A DNA stretch of 64,000 nucleotides from Terrabacter sp. Ter38 (GCF_024519435.1 NZ_JALJRZ010000010.1:1-64000); one strand, 5' to 3'. Shown: positions 53,887 to 62,945, counted from the first letter of the stretch. Program-made: numbers and translations. The notes: generated by a model from the letters alone, not told the origin.

Positions 53887-54935
53887 GCGCGGACCCGTCC
53901 GGAGCCGGGCCCGACGCCGGCGTGGCGGACGAAGAGCGGCACGAGGAGGTCGGCGAGCTCGCGGACCGACCCCGAGTCGACGCCGCCCGGGAGCGCGGGC
54001 AGCTGGACGATGGGCAGGCCGGTGGCCTCGAGGAGGGCGAGCTGCTCGCGCTCGAGGTCGATCCGCTGCGCGTGGTCGCGGGCCTCCTCGAGCAGGCCGT
54101 CGACGAGCTCCGGTGTGGCCTTGACGCCGGCCTCGCCGAGCTGGGTGCGGATCGACGGCTTGTGCAGCCGGCCCTCGCGAGCCTGCTCGAGCGCCGTGTC
54201 GTCAAGGAGCGGCTCGCGCACCATGTTGACGATGATCGCGCCGGGGTGCAGGCCCTTGGCGCGCAGGTCGTCGATGGCCTCGAGGGTCTCCTGCACGGGC
54301 ATCTCCTCGAGCAGGGTCACGAGGTGGACGACGGTCTGCTCGGACTCGAGCAGGCGGGTGATCGAGCTCGCCTGCGAGGCGATCGGGCCGACGCGGGCCA
54401 GGTCGGCCACCTCGGCGTTGACCGAGAGGAAACGTCCGATGCGTCCGGTCGGCGGCGCGTCGAGGACGATGCCGTCGTAGACGTGGGGTGCGTCGCCCTT
54501 GTGCTTGCCGTCCCGGCGGCGGCGGTTGGCCTCGTAGATCTTGCCGATGAGCAGGACGTCCCGGACGCCGGGGGCGATGGTCGTCGCGAAGTCGATGGCG
54601 CCGAACTTCTCGAGGAGCTTGCCGGCGCGCCCGAGCTTGTAGAAGAGCTGGAGGTACTCGAGGAGCGCGGCCTTGGGCTCGATGGCCAGGCCGACGACCT
54701 CGCCGCCCCCGGGGAGGCGCACGACGCGGGTCTCGTCGGTGCCGAGCGGTGGGACGTCGAAGGTCTGGCTGATGCCCTGCCGACCCTCGACCTCGGTGAG
54801 CAGCACGTGGGCGGGGGTCGACGCGAGGGCCAGCGCGATGGCCGATGCGACCGTGGTCTTGCCCGTCCCGCCCTTGCCGGTGACGACGTGCAGCCGCGCT
54901 CGCGCCCAAGAGGGGTCGGTGGGGCCGGTCGTCAC
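53883..54935 (-). CDS. bagA: Get3/ArsA-like ATPase, first of pair (Rv3679/BagA-like)
   Basis: 350 aa. VVTGKGGTGKTTVASAIALA is the deviant Walker A. VLLTEVEGRQGISQTFDVPP lies at switch I, and IVLDAPPTGRIGRFLSVNAE at switch II. Homologue of M. tuberculosis Rv3679, the first gene of the same pair. The segment LGRAGKLLEKFGAIDFATTI is probably part of the client-binding helices. It is translated together with its partner. Confidence 0.9.
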   Translation of the reverse strand: MTTGPTDPSWARARLHVVTGKGGTGKTTVASAIALALASTPAHVLLTEVEGRQGISQTFDVPPLGTDETRVVRLPGGGEVVGLAIEPKAALLEYLQLFYKLGRAGKLLEKFGAIDFATTIAPGVRDVLLIGKIYEANRRRRDGKHKGDAPHVYDGIVLDAPPTGRIGRFLSVNAEVADLARVGPIASQASSITRLLESEQTVVHLVTLLEEMPVQETLEAIDDLRAKGLHPGAIIVNMVREPLLDDTALEQAREGRLHKPSIRTQLGEAGVKATPELVDGLLEEARDHAQRIDLEREQLALLEATGLPIVQLPALPGGVDSGSVRELADLLVPLFVRHAGVGPGSGRVRA

Positions 54936-54992
54936 GCGTCCACTCTAGGACCCGCCCCACCCCACCCTCGTCCGAGGTGACCGACCCGCGGC

Positions 54993-55102
54993 TCGAGGTG
55001 ATCCCAGTAGCCCGTCGGTGTCGACATCACCTCGACCCCCGTCAACCGACCCGCCGTTCGAGGTGATCCCGGTGGCCGCGTGGCAGTCGAGATCACCTCG
55101 AA
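54993..55102. repeat. Two tandem palindromic repeats (CGAGGTGATC type)
   Basis: Two successive hairpins share a ~60-bp framework. The first has arms TCGAGGTGAT (54993-55002) and ATCACCTCGA (55026-55035). The second has arms TTCGAGGTGATC (55057-55068) and GATCACCTCGAA (55091-55102). Both are preceded by ACCGACCCGC. They lie downstream of the minus-strand pseudogene and may have been its terminator. Diverged relatives occur at 55763-55806 and 59736-59778. Confidence 0.75.
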
Positions 55103-55130
55103 CCGGAGGGTGACGCTCGCGGGCCGCGTG

Positions 55131-55660
55131 TCAGGCAGCCGGGTGCTCGAGCTGGGCGTGGCCCTGGGCCACTTGGCTCATGAACTCGTCGGTGAAGACG
55201 CGCAGCCCGACGAGGTCGATGCGCAGCGCGCGGTCGCCCTTGAGGACGCGCGCGTGGGTGCGGAGGTTGTCCGCCGAGACGGCCAGAGAGCGCCGGTGCT
55301 GCACGCCGTCGATCTCGACCACGAGCCCGTTGCGCCAGCGGACGTCGAGATAGACCCGCCCTCGATCCGTGTGGACGACCACCTGCCGGTCCGGCTCCGG
55401 GAGGAGGCGCTCGCGCCGTCGAGGGCTGCGACAGTAGGCCCCACCTCCCACACGGCACGCCATAGGTTCTCCTCACGGCTCAGCGGCCGGGTGTGCACGG
55501 CCACCGTGACGTCGCCGTGCACGACCCACCGTTCCGAACGGGCTTCGTATGCCACGTGCCGTCGCTCGATGCCGGCGGACCGCAGCATCGCTCGTGACAC
55601 GACACCGCCGTGTCGCTCGGCCAACGCGCGGGCGATGCGTCGTCGTTCTGAACCGTTCAT
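55131..55660 (-). pseudogene. Decayed DUF559/Vsr-like protein gene
   Basis: The N-terminal part (MNGSERRRIARALAERHGGV through GPTVAALDGAS) and the C-terminal part (LPEPDRQVVVHTDRGRVYLD, VRWRNGLVVEIDGVQHRRSL) of a common actinobacterial family are in different frames, joined near 55410. Intact relatives, as I recall them, have over 100 additional residues between these parts. The C-terminal segment is the DUF559/Vsr-like nuclease-fold region. An internal deletion with frameshift is the simplest reading. Confidence 0.75.
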
Positions 55661-55849
55661 GGGTCCGACCGTCGCGGGGTCTAAAGCGGAGGGCGAGCGG
55701 CATACGCCCGTCTGTGGACGAGCCGCCAGCGACGGGTGGGGCTGTGGACACCCGACGCGGAGTCGAAGTGATGGCGGCACCGAAGGGGTTGCCGGGGTCA
55801 CCTCGAACCGGGGAAGGAGGGGGAGGGGAGCGAGGGCTGCGGGTTTACC

Positions 55850-56695
55850 TCAACCGGATGGGAGGAGGGAGCTCACGGCTGCAAGGACCGGCCTGAAGGC
55901 TTCTGACTGGGGGTCGATGACGGCGAAGTGGTCGGCTCCCGGCACGACCTGCTCGGTCACGTCGCCGCCGGCCGCCTTCGCCTTCGAGACGTAGTCGTCG
56001 GCGACGCCCAGCGGCACGGTGTCGTCGTCGGCGCCGTTGACGAGCCGCACCGGCACCTTCGGCGGCAGGGTCGACATCGGGTCGGCCGAGGTCCACGCCG
56101 CCGTGCCGGGTCCGGACCCGACGAAGTCCCGCGTGGCGTCGGACCCGAGGTGCAGCCGGTCCGCGGCTCCGAGGTCGACGACCCCGGCCAGCGACACGAC
56201 TCCCGCGATCCCGCGCTCGCGGGCCCAGGTCTGGCCGGCGGCCCACGCGACGAGGTGTCCCCCGGCGGAGTGGCCGACGAGGACGAGCGGCTTGGGCAGG
56301 TCGGGCTGCGACGCGATCGACGCGACGAGGTCGCGCATGTCGTCGAGGGTCCCGGGGACGCCACCACCCGGCATACCGACTCGGCGGTACTCCGCGAGCA
56401 CCACGTGGTAGCCCGCCCCCGCGAAGGCGCGAGCCTCGGGGAGCGCGTGCTCGCGGTCGTACTGCGCCCGCCAGAAGCCGCCGTGGACGACGACGACCGT
56501 GCCGTTCGCGGCCGGGGCGCCGGCGGCCGGCGGGATGACGTCGTAGACCTGCGCGGGGTCGCTGCCGTAGGAGCGCGTCGAGGCGCTCGCGGGGGACGTC
56601 GTCGAGGGGCTGCTCGTCATGGGCGTCATGGTGCCACCCGCGTCACCGACGCACCCCGAGAGAGCCGTGGTGCCACTGAGTAGGGTGATGGCCAT
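55850..56695 (-). CDS. Alpha/beta hydrolase, probable lipoprotein
   Basis: 281 aa. HGG oxyanion motif VVVVHGGFWRAQYD, nucleophile elbow VLVGHSAGGHL, Asp in NGADDDTVPLG and His in PGADHFAVIDP form a full catalytic triad of the kynurenine-formamidase/HSL-like esterase type. From ATG 56695 the N-terminus has a lipobox (TALSGC), but it lacks the usual positive charges. ATG 56639 would give a cytoplasmic form. If 56695 is used, it overlaps the start of the divergent DUF4177 gene. Confidence 0.8.
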   Translation of the reverse strand: MAITLLSGTTALSGCVGDAGGTMTPMTSSPSTTSPASASTRSYGSDPAQVYDVIPPAAGAPAANGTVVVVHGGFWRAQYDREHALPEARAFAGAGYHVVLAEYRRVGMPGGGVPGTLDDMRDLVASIASQPDLPKPLVLVGHSAGGHLVAWAAGQTWARERGIAGVVSLAGVVDLGAADRLHLGSDATRDFVGSGPGTAAWTSADPMSTLPPKVPVRLVNGADDDTVPLGVADDYVSKAKAAGGDVTEQVVPGADHFAVIDPQSEAFRPVLAAVSSLLPSG

Positions 56696-56849
56696 GACCC
56701 AGTGGGAATACCTCACCGCACCGCTTCTGATCCACAACACCAAGCAGATCCTCGACAACTTCGGGGCGGACGGGTGGGAGCTCGTCCAGATCGTCAACGG
56801 TCCCGACGGCACGAGCCTCGTCGCCTACTTTAAGCGCCCGAAGTCCTGA
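56694..56849 (+). CDS. DUF4177 small protein
   Basis: 51 aa. QWEYLTAPLLIHNTKQILDN and FGADGWELVQIVNGPDGTSL are the DUF4177 pattern. It corresponds to M. tuberculosis Rv3678A by position, just before the RidA gene. ATG 56688 is an alternative start. The start codon lies inside a CATG shared with the possible start of the divergent hydrolase. Confidence 0.85.
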   Translation: MTQWEYLTAPLLIHNTKQILDNFGADGWELVQIVNGPDGTSLVAYFKRPKS

Positions 56850-56863
56850 GGAGTCAGCGCACC

Positions 56864-57328
56864 ATGTCTGCAGTCGAAGACCGCCTGTCCGAGCTCGGCC
56901 TCACCGTGCCCGAGGTCGTGCCGCCCGTCGCCGCCTACGTCCCCGTCGTCCGTGAGGGCGACCTCGTCTTCACCTCGGGTCAGCTGCCGATGGTCGACGG
57001 TTCCCTCGCCGCGACCGGCAAGGTCGGCGCCGAGGTGGACGCCGAGACCGCCAAGTCCCTCGCCGAGACGTGTGCCCTCAACGCGATCGCGGCCATCAAG
57101 TCCGAGATCGGCGACCTCGACACGGTGACCCGTGTCGTCAAGGTCGTCGGTTTCGTCGCCTCCGACCCGGGCTTCACCGGCCAGCCCGGGGTCATCAACG
57201 GCGCGAGCGAGCTGCTCGTCAAAGCGTTTGGTGACAAGGGGATCCATGCTCGTTCGGCCGTCGGTGTCGCTGCGCTCCCGTTGGACGCACCCGTCGAGGT
57301 CGAGGTCATCGTCTCCGTCGCCCGGTGA
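56864..57328 (+). CDS. RidA/YjgF-family protein
   Basis: 154 aa. LVFTSGQLPMVDGSLAATGK, CALNAIAAIKSEIGDLDTVT and ARSAVGVAALPLDAPVEVEV define the family. RidA deaminates reactive enamine/imine intermediates. The catalytic Arg of archetypal RidA (usually in RxxV near the end) appears as R in HARSAVGVAALP. It corresponds to Rv3678c. It overlaps the next gene by GTGA. Confidence 0.92.
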   Translation: MSAVEDRLSELGLTVPEVVPPVAAYVPVVREGDLVFTSGQLPMVDGSLAATGKVGAEVDAETAKSLAETCALNAIAAIKSEIGDLDTVTRVVKVVGFVASDPGFTGQPGVINGASELLVKAFGDKGIHARSAVGVAALPLDAPVEVEVIVSVAR

Positions 57329-58227
57329 GTGCAGGGGACGGCACGATGACGGCAGGTGACCGTCAGGTGCCCGGCACCGCGGGTCGCCGGTTCCCCCTGA
57401 CCACGACGCCCGGCATCTCCGACACGGCCACCCGCTGGCTCGCCGGGGAGCGCTGGGACGAGGCGGAGCCCCGCCGCGCCAGCACCGTGATGCTCGTGCG
57501 CGACGGTGTCGGCGGCGTCGACGGCGTCGACGGACCCGAGGTCTTCATGCTGCGGCGCGTCTCCGAGATGGAGTTCGCGCCGAGCATGATGGTCTTCCCC
57601 GGCGGTTCCGTCGACGAGCGCGACGGCGAGATCGGCCTGCCGTGGGCGGGTCCTTCCCCGTCCGAGTGGGCCGACCGGCTCGGCTGCTCGCCCTCGGTGG
57701 CGCAGATGTACGTCGCGGCCGCGATCCGCGAGGTCTTCGAGGAGTGCGGAGTGCTCCTCGCGAGCCCGTCGGCGAGCGGACCGCTCGCCATGGTCGAAGG
57801 CCCCGAGTGGCTCGACGTCCGCCTCGCGCTCGTCGACCGCCGGCTCTCACTGGCCGACGTGCTCCGGGACGAGGGCCTCGTCCTGCGTTCCGACCTCATC
57901 GTCGCCAAGGCCCACTGGCTGACCCCGGTCTTCGAGCCTCGCCGCTACGACACGTGGTTCTTCGCCGCGCTCATGCCGCCCTTCCAGGTGGCCGACGGCG
58001 AGACCACCGAGGCCGACGAGGCGACGTGGGTCGTGCCCTCCGAGCTGCTGAGGGCGTATGCCGCCGGGTCGGCCCTCATGCTGCCCCCGACGGTCGTGTG
58101 CGTGGAGGAGATCCGCGACGCGCCTTCTGCCGCAGACGTGGTCGTGCACAGTGAGCACCTTCCGCTCATCATGCCGGAGGTCGTCGACGGCCCCGGCGGG
58201 CCGGCCATGGAGATCGTCGAACGATGA
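57325..58227 (+). CDS. NUDIX hydrolase
   Basis: 300 aa, GTG start overlapping the ridA stop; ATG 57346 is an alternative. A NUDIX-like segment reads FPGGSVDERDGEIGLP, then AAIREVFEECGVLL. The box is interrupted by about 45 residues between the GG and REXXEE parts, as in the NUDT19/CoA-type mitochondrial relatives. The substrate is unknown. A tandem Gly-Val-Asp stretch (GVGGVDGVDGPE) is in the N-terminal part. It forms an operon with ridA and the MBL hydrolase. Confidence 0.87.
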   Translation: MSAGDGTMTAGDRQVPGTAGRRFPLTTTPGISDTATRWLAGERWDEAEPRRASTVMLVRDGVGGVDGVDGPEVFMLRRVSEMEFAPSMMVFPGGSVDERDGEIGLPWAGPSPSEWADRLGCSPSVAQMYVAAAIREVFEECGVLLASPSASGPLAMVEGPEWLDVRLALVDRRLSLADVLRDEGLVLRSDLIVAKAHWLTPVFEPRRYDTWFFAALMPPFQVADGETTEADEATWVVPSELLRAYAAGSALMLPPTVVCVEEIRDAPSAADVVVHSEHLPLIMPEVVDGPGGPAMEIVER

Positions 58228-58267
58228 GCCCGGTGACGCCGTCGGGCCGGCCCCAGGAGGTGGCGCG

Positions 58268-59065
58268 GTGATCGGGACCGCGGCCGACCCGGGCTGGCAC
58301 GGCGGTGTCACGAGCGAGCGCGCCGAGTGCGTGCTCTGCCCCAACCCGTCGCCGATGACCCTCGACGGCACGAACACGTGGCTGCTCGCCGAGCCGGGCT
58401 CTGACGAGGTCGTCGTCGTCGACCCGGGCCCGCTCGACGAAGGTCATCTGCAGCACGTGCTGGCGCGGGTGGCCGAGACCGGGCGCCGGGTCGCGCTGAC
58501 CCTGCTCACCCATGGGCACGACGACCACGCCGAGAGCGCCGACCGGTTCCACGAGCTGACCGGTGCGCCGGTGCGCGCCTTCGGGCGCGGCCACGACGAC
58601 GTCTGGGCCGGCGAGACCATGACGGTCGGGGGGCTCGAGATCCTCGCCGTCGAGACGCCCGGCCACACGAGCGACTCCTTCTCGTTCGTCCTGCCCGCCG
58701 ACAACACCCTCCTCACCGGCGACACGATCCTCGGGCGCGGCACGACCGTCGTCGCCTGGCCCGACGGAAGCCTCGAGTCCTACCTCGCCTCGCTCGACCG
58801 CATCGAGGCCCTGACCCGGGCCGGTGACGTGACGAGTCTGCTCCCGGGCCACGGGCCGTTCGTCCCCGATGCGGCCGCCACGGTGACCTTCTACCTCAGG
58901 CACCGCGCCGAACGGCTGGACCAGGTGCGCGACGCGGTCGCCCGGGGTGCGCAGACGGCATACGCCGTCGTCGAGGACGTCTACGCCGACGTGCCGCGGA
59001 GCGTGTGGCCTGCGGCGGAGCTGTCCGTGCAGGCGCAGCTCGAGTACCTCCGCACCCACCCGTGA
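58268..59065 (+). CDS. MBL-fold hydrolase (Rv3677c-like)
   Basis: 265 aa, GTG start with AGGAGG upstream. THGHDDHAESADRF is the metal motif; ETPGHTSDSFSF, LLTGDTILGRG and LLPGHGPFVPDA supply the rest. It is of the LACTB2/glyoxalase II-like type. It corresponds to M. tuberculosis Rv3677c in the crp neighbourhood. A GTATGCCGTC motif encodes Thr-Ala-Tyr near its C-terminus. Confidence 0.92.
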   Translation: MIGTAADPGWHGGVTSERAECVLCPNPSPMTLDGTNTWLLAEPGSDEVVVVDPGPLDEGHLQHVLARVAETGRRVALTLLTHGHDDHAESADRFHELTGAPVRAFGRGHDDVWAGETMTVGGLEILAVETPGHTSDSFSFVLPADNTLLTGDTILGRGTTVVAWPDGSLESYLASLDRIEALTRAGDVTSLLPGHGPFVPDAAATVTFYLRHRAERLDQVRDAVARGAQTAYAVVEDVYADVPRSVWPAAELSVQAQLEYLRTHP

Positions 59066-59739
59066 GGGAGTGGGAGGCTCCGACGGTGCACGGCATGGAC
59101 GAGCTCGCGGCTGCGGCGATCGGCCTCGTCGGTGACCGCAGGCGGGTCGTGCTCGGCATCGCCGGGGCGCCGGGGGCGGGCAAGTCGACTCTCGCGGAGG
59201 CGCTGCTCGAGGCCGTCGCGGCCCGCGCGGGTGCGGACTGGGTCGCCCACGTGCCGATGGACGGCTTCCACCTCGCTGACGTCCAGCTCGACCGGCTCGG
59301 CTCGCGGTCGCGCAAGGGTGCGCCGGACACCTTCGACGCCGACGGGTATGCCGCCCTGTTGCGTCGTCTCGTGGAGTGGCCCGACGCGTGGGTCTACGCG
59401 CCCGGTTTCGAGCGGACGCTCGAGCAGCCGATCGCGGCGGCCGTGGTCGTGCCCCCGGCCGCCCGCCTCGTCGTGACCGAGGGCAACTACCTGCTGCTGC
59501 CCGAGGAGCGGTGGGAGCGGGCCAGGGCCCAGATGGCCGAGGTCTGGTTCGTGTCGGGGGACGACGGCCTGCGGCGGTCGCGGCTCGTCGAGCGACACGT
59601 CCGGTTCGGCAAGGCGCCGGCCGAGGCCGAGGCCTGGGTGGCCCGCAACGACGACGTCAACGCGGCGCTCGTCCTGGCCACCGGCGGCGCCGACCGCCTC
59701 GTGCGCAACGGCCCGGACGGCTGGACCTTCAGCGTTTGA
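59062..59739 (+). CDS. Nucleoside/pantothenate-kinase-like P-loop kinase
   Basis: 225 aa, GTG start overlapping the preceding stop; ATG 59095 is a plausible alternative. Walker A is GIAGAPGAGKSTLAEALLEA. HVPMDGFHLADVQLDRLGSR and VVTEGNYLLL are typical of the uridine kinase/PanK-like family of fructose-transport-system kinases (FrcK/YggC). The phosphate acceptor is unknown. It is absent from the mycobacterial version of this cluster as I know it. Confidence 0.88.
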   Translation: MREWEAPTVHGMDELAAAAIGLVGDRRRVVLGIAGAPGAGKSTLAEALLEAVAARAGADWVAHVPMDGFHLADVQLDRLGSRSRKGAPDTFDADGYAALLRRLVEWPDAWVYAPGFERTLEQPIAAAVVVPPAARLVVTEGNYLLLPEERWERARAQMAEVWFVSGDDGLRRSRLVERHVRFGKAPAEAEAWVARNDDVNAALVLATGGADRLVRNGPDGWTFSV

Positions 59740-59801
59740 GGTGTTCGGCGGGGGGTTCTGCCCGCGTGTCCACCTCAACCGGGTGGGAGGCGGAGCGGGG
59801 T

Positions 59802-60479
59802 TCAGCGAGCGCGGCGCTTGAGCCGCTCGACGTCCTGCAGGAGCACGGCGCGTGCCTCGAGACGCAGCCAGCCGCGCGTCGCGAAGTCCGCGAGGGCCTT
59901 GTTGACCGTCTCGCGGGAGGCGCCGACGAGCTGTGCGAGCTCCTCCTGGGTGAGGTCGTGGGAGACCATGATGCCGCCCTCGACCGGGCGGCCGAAGCGC
60001 TCGGACAGGTCGAGCAGCGCCTTGGCGACGCGACCGGGGACGTCGGTGAAGACGAGGTCGGCGAGGTGGGCGTTGGTGCGGCGCAGGCGCTGTGCGAGCG
60101 CCGCGAGCAGGGCCTTGGAGACCTCGGGGCGGCCGGTGAGGACCGCCGTGAGCGAGTCGTTGCCGAGGCCGAGGAGCTGCGTCTCGGCGACGGCTGTGGC
60201 CGTCATGGTGCGCGGGCCCGGGTCGAAGAGGCTGAGCTCGCCGAACATCTCGCCCGGGCCGAGGATGGCCACGAGGTTCTCGCGGCCGTCGGGGCTCGTG
60301 CGGCCGAGCTTGATCTTGCCCTCGGCGATGACGTAGAGCGTGTCGCCCCGGTCACCCTCGTGGAAGAGCACGTCGCCGCGCTCCATGTGCGACCGGCTCA
60401 TCTCCGACTGCAGCGCGGAGGCCGCCTCGTCGTCCAGAGCCTTGAACAGGGGCGCACGCCTCACCACGTCGAGATCCAC
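59802..60479 (-). CDS. crp: Crp/Fnr-family global regulator
   Basis: 225 aa, the length of M. tuberculosis Crp (Rv3676) and GlxR. The cyclic-nucleotide domain has GEMFGELSLFDPGPRTMTAT, with the E and R/T pocket residues for cAMP. The C-terminal HTH is LTQEELAQLVGASRETVNKA. It is probably a cAMP-responsive activator of many genes. It is read convergently to the RidA-NUDIX-MBL-kinase operon. Confidence 0.94.
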   Translation of the reverse strand: MDLDVVRRAPLFKALDDEAASALQSEMSRSHMERGDVLFHEGDRGDTLYVIAEGKIKLGRTSPDGRENLVAILGPGEMFGELSLFDPGPRTMTATAVAETQLLGLGNDSLTAVLTGRPEVSKALLAALAQRLRRTNAHLADLVFTDVPGRVAKALLDLSERFGRPVEGGIMVSHDLTQEELAQLVGASRETVNKALADFATRGWLRLEARAVLLQDVERLKRRAR

Positions 60480-60544
60480 GGGGTCAGTGTGCCACGTCGC
60501 CTCGGCCGCCGCCCTGCCACCACAGGGGTTTCGGGCGGTGCGTC

Positions 60545-61228
60545 TCAGTCGTCGACGCGGTAGTCGATCGGCTTGCAGACTCCGTTGTTGGACTTCTCGG
60601 CCGAGCAGGCGGTCAGGCCGACGACGAGGTCGGCCTCGGCACGCAGCACGAAGCGGTCACCCGCCTTCGAGGTCGGCGGGTCGATGTGCAGCTCGCCGTC
60701 GCGCTCGTTCCACACGTTCATGAAGATGTTGAGCGTCGTCGAGATGCGGTCGGGCTCGACGCCGAAGGCCGCCATGTTCGTCGCGAGGTTCTCGAAGCAG
60801 CTCGGGTGGTAGGCGCCGTCGAACTCGGGGTAGAGCAGGTCGAAGGTCTGCTGCGAGCACGGCGTCAGCAGGATGTCGTGGTGTCCGCACGTGTCCTCGA
60901 CGACGGTCGCCATCGGCCTGCTCCGGTTGCTGTAGAGCACGCTGCCGGTCGTCACGGCGGTCGAGTTGGCGTAGTCGATGGTGCGGCCCGAGCTGAACCA
61001 CTCGTCGCGGTCGTCGTCCATGACGGCGAAGAAGTCGCTGACCTGCTCGCCGGTCGGGTCGACGACAGTCAGACGCTGCCCTGCGTGGAGCAGGAAGGCG
61101 GTGCCGGTCTGTGGGGCGAGCCGCGTCAGGTCCATGCCGTCACGGTAGCCGCCGGTCGGTTGCAGCACGGGGCCTCCGGGGCCGAAGAGGCGGTCGCTCA
61201 TGAGCCGTGCGTCCTGCGAGATCGTCAT
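60545..61228 (-). CDS. DUF1989 (urea carboxylase-associated) protein
   Basis: 227 aa. RLAPQTGTAFLLHAGQRLTV, EQVSDFFAVM, TCGHHDILLTPCSQQTF, HPSCFENLATNM and LNIFMNVW are the DUF1989 motifs, with the conserved Cys and His. Two characterised DUF1989 members form carboxyguanidine deiminase (CgdAB) in guanidine breakdown; others accompany urea carboxylase. Neither urea carboxylase nor allophanate hydrolase is in the window. It is 43 bp downstream of the YqcI/YcgG gene, so the two form one operon. Confidence 0.9.
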   Translation of the reverse strand: MTISQDARLMSDRLFGPGGPVLQPTGGYRDGMDLTRLAPQTGTAFLLHAGQRLTVVDPTGEQVSDFFAVMDDDRDEWFSSGRTIDYANSTAVTTGSVLYSNRSRPMATVVEDTCGHHDILLTPCSQQTFDLLYPEFDGAYHPSCFENLATNMAAFGVEPDRISTTLNIFMNVWNERDGELHIDPPTSKAGDRFVLRAEADLVVGLTACSAEKSNNGVCKPIDYRVDD

Positions 61229-61271
61229 CCTTGCTCCCCTGGTGGTCGGTGGTGTGTCGGGTCGTGCGCAT

Positions 61272-62048
61272 CTAGTCGGCGTCGTGGACGTCGAGGGGCG
61301 GCTCCCACCCTGTCGGGTGCTGCCGTCCGGAGTACTGCCTGGCCTCGCTGCTGTCGCCGTGGTCGGCGACCATCGGGTTGATGAAGCCCTGGAGGTCCTC
61401 GTCGCGCCGTCGGATGGTCGTGCGCATCCCGTCGAAGCGGCCCTCGGTACGCAGCTCCTCGAACTGCGCGTGGGGGTTGAAGACGAGGGTGGGCAGCGGC
61501 GCGCGGCGGGCCACCCGGGAGGCGGCCGGGTGCAGCCCGACGATGAAGTACGCCGTGCCGCCGGCGGAAAAGGCGAAGTGGGGGTCGTTGGGGTCGGAGC
61601 CCACCCCGTCGGCCCATGAACGGTCGTCGGCGTCGTGGAGTCTCTGTAGCAGGCCGAAGAGAGAGGACTCGAAGTCGGACTCGTCGGTCGGCACGGGCCC
61701 GCGGAACGTCGCGATGAAGGAGTGGAAGCCGCTCTCGCCCTCGATGGCCCGGGCGAAGCCCTCGAGGCGCTCCAGCAGCTGTCCCGGGACGTCGGGGTCG
61801 GTCATGTCGTCGAGGACGGCGTGCGCCACGCTGCCGCGGCGGAAGACGGACTTGGCCCCGAGGCAGGGGAACTCGGCGTGGGTGACCATCAGCTCGAGGG
61901 CCCGGACGACGTCGGCGTCGGATGCGTGGGCCAGGTCCATGTCCGAGAGCATGGCGAGAGTGGTCTCGAGCCCGTGCCGCTCGTCGGGGACCTGCAGACC
62001 TGACCCCGTCATGGGCTCAGGGGCTTCGGTGCGCCTATTCGTTGACAT
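61272..62048 (-). CDS. YqcI/YcgG-family heme-dependent N-oxygenase-like protein
   Basis: 258 aa. [46 protein letters not shown]-equivalent [20 protein letters not shown] and [15 protein letters not shown] match the YqcI/YcgG family. Studied members (RohS, GntA) are heme enzymes that N-hydroxylate guanidino groups of free amino acids. GGGAGGAG precedes the ATG. It is encoded with a DUF1989 protein, which suggests processing of a nitrogen-rich small molecule (inference). Confidence 0.85.
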   Translation of the reverse strand: MSTNRRTEAPEPMTGSGLQVPDERHGLETTLAMLSDMDLAHASDADVVRALELMVTHAEFPCLGAKSVFRRGSVAHAVLDDMTDPDVPGQLLERLEGFARAIEGESGFHSFIATFRGPVPTDESDFESSLFGLLQRLHDADDRSWADGVGSDPNDPHFAFSAGGTAYFIVGLHPAASRVARRAPLPTLVFNPHAQFEELRTEGRFDGMRTTIRRRDEDLQGFINPMVADHGDSSEARQYSGRQHPTGWEPPLDVHDAD

Positions 62049-62219
62049 GTCGGACTCCTCCCGAGTGCAGGCATGACGTACCCACCTCGGGTTCGCCGTG
62101 CGCGCAACCTTGGACACGCCCGGGACGGACCCGCACCGAAACCTGGACGATCCCGACCCGACCGACCGACCCACGGAGGCGGACAGCGGGTGACAGCGCG
62201 GCGGCATACAGTGTCGTCC

Positions 62220-62945
62220 GTGTCCCCCCGAGCCCTCGTGATCGACGACGAGACCCCCGTGGCGCGGACCCGGCGTGCCCGGAAGATGTACCGCTCCCTC
62301 CATGAGCGCTACCCGTACGCCCACTGCGAGCTCGACTTCACCACGCCGCTCGAGCTGCTCGTCGCGACGATCCTGTCGGCGCAGACGACCGACGTCGGGG
62401 TCAACAAGGTGACGCCGATCGTCTTCGCGAAGTACCCGACGGCTGCCGACTACGCGAACGCCGACCGCGCCGAGCTCGAGACGATCATCCAGCCGACCGG
62501 CTTCTACCGCGCCAAGACCGACTCGCTCATCAAGCTCGGGATCGCCCTCGTCGAGCGTTTCGACGGCGAGGTGCCGCCGCGCCTCAAGGACCTCGTGACG
62601 CTCCCGGGCGTGGGCCGCAAGACGGCCAACGTCGTGCTCGGCAACGCCTTCGGCGTCCCCGGCATCACCGTCGACACCCACTTCGGCCGCCTGGCCCGCC
62701 GCTTCGGTTGGACCGAGGAGGAGGACCCGGTCAAGGTCGAGCACGAGGTCGGCGCGCTCTTCATGCGCAAGGACTGGACGATGCTCAGCCACGTCGTCAT
62801 CTTCCACGGCCGCCGCACGTGCCACGCGAAGAAGCCGGCCTGCGGGGCGTGCCCGGTCGCGCGCTGGTGCCCCAGCTACGGCGCCGGCGAGACCGACCCC
62901 GAGAAGGCGGCGAAGCTCCTGAAGTACGAGCTGGCGCCGAAGTGA
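62220..62945 (+). CDS. nth: Endonuclease III
   Basis: 241 aa. A DNA glycosylase/AP lyase for oxidised pyrimidines. HhH motif [17 protein letters not shown] with the catalytic Lys, catalytic Asp in [11 protein letters not shown], and the iron-sulfur loop [17 protein letters not shown] (C-X6-C-X2-C-X5-C). The GTG at 62220 is chosen by homology; GTG 62211 and 62190 are alternatives. It corresponds to Rv3674c. It overlaps the next gene by GTGA. Confidence 0.95.
   Translation: MSPRALVIDDETPVARTRRARKMYRSLHERYPYAHCELDFTTPLELLVATILSAQTTDVGVNKVTPIVFAKYPTAADYANADRAELETIIQPTGFYRAKTDSLIKLGIALVERFDGEVPPRLKDLVTLPGVGRKTANVVLGNAFGVPGITVDTHFGRLARRFGWTEEEDPVKVEHEVGALFMRKDWTMLSHVVIFHGRRTCHAKKPACGACPVARWCPSYGAGETDPEKAAKLLKYELAPK

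Noticed and set aside
54961-55106. CRISPR array
   Set aside because: Only two units, each palindromic and about 60 bp with no spacer pattern, and no cas genes are nearby.
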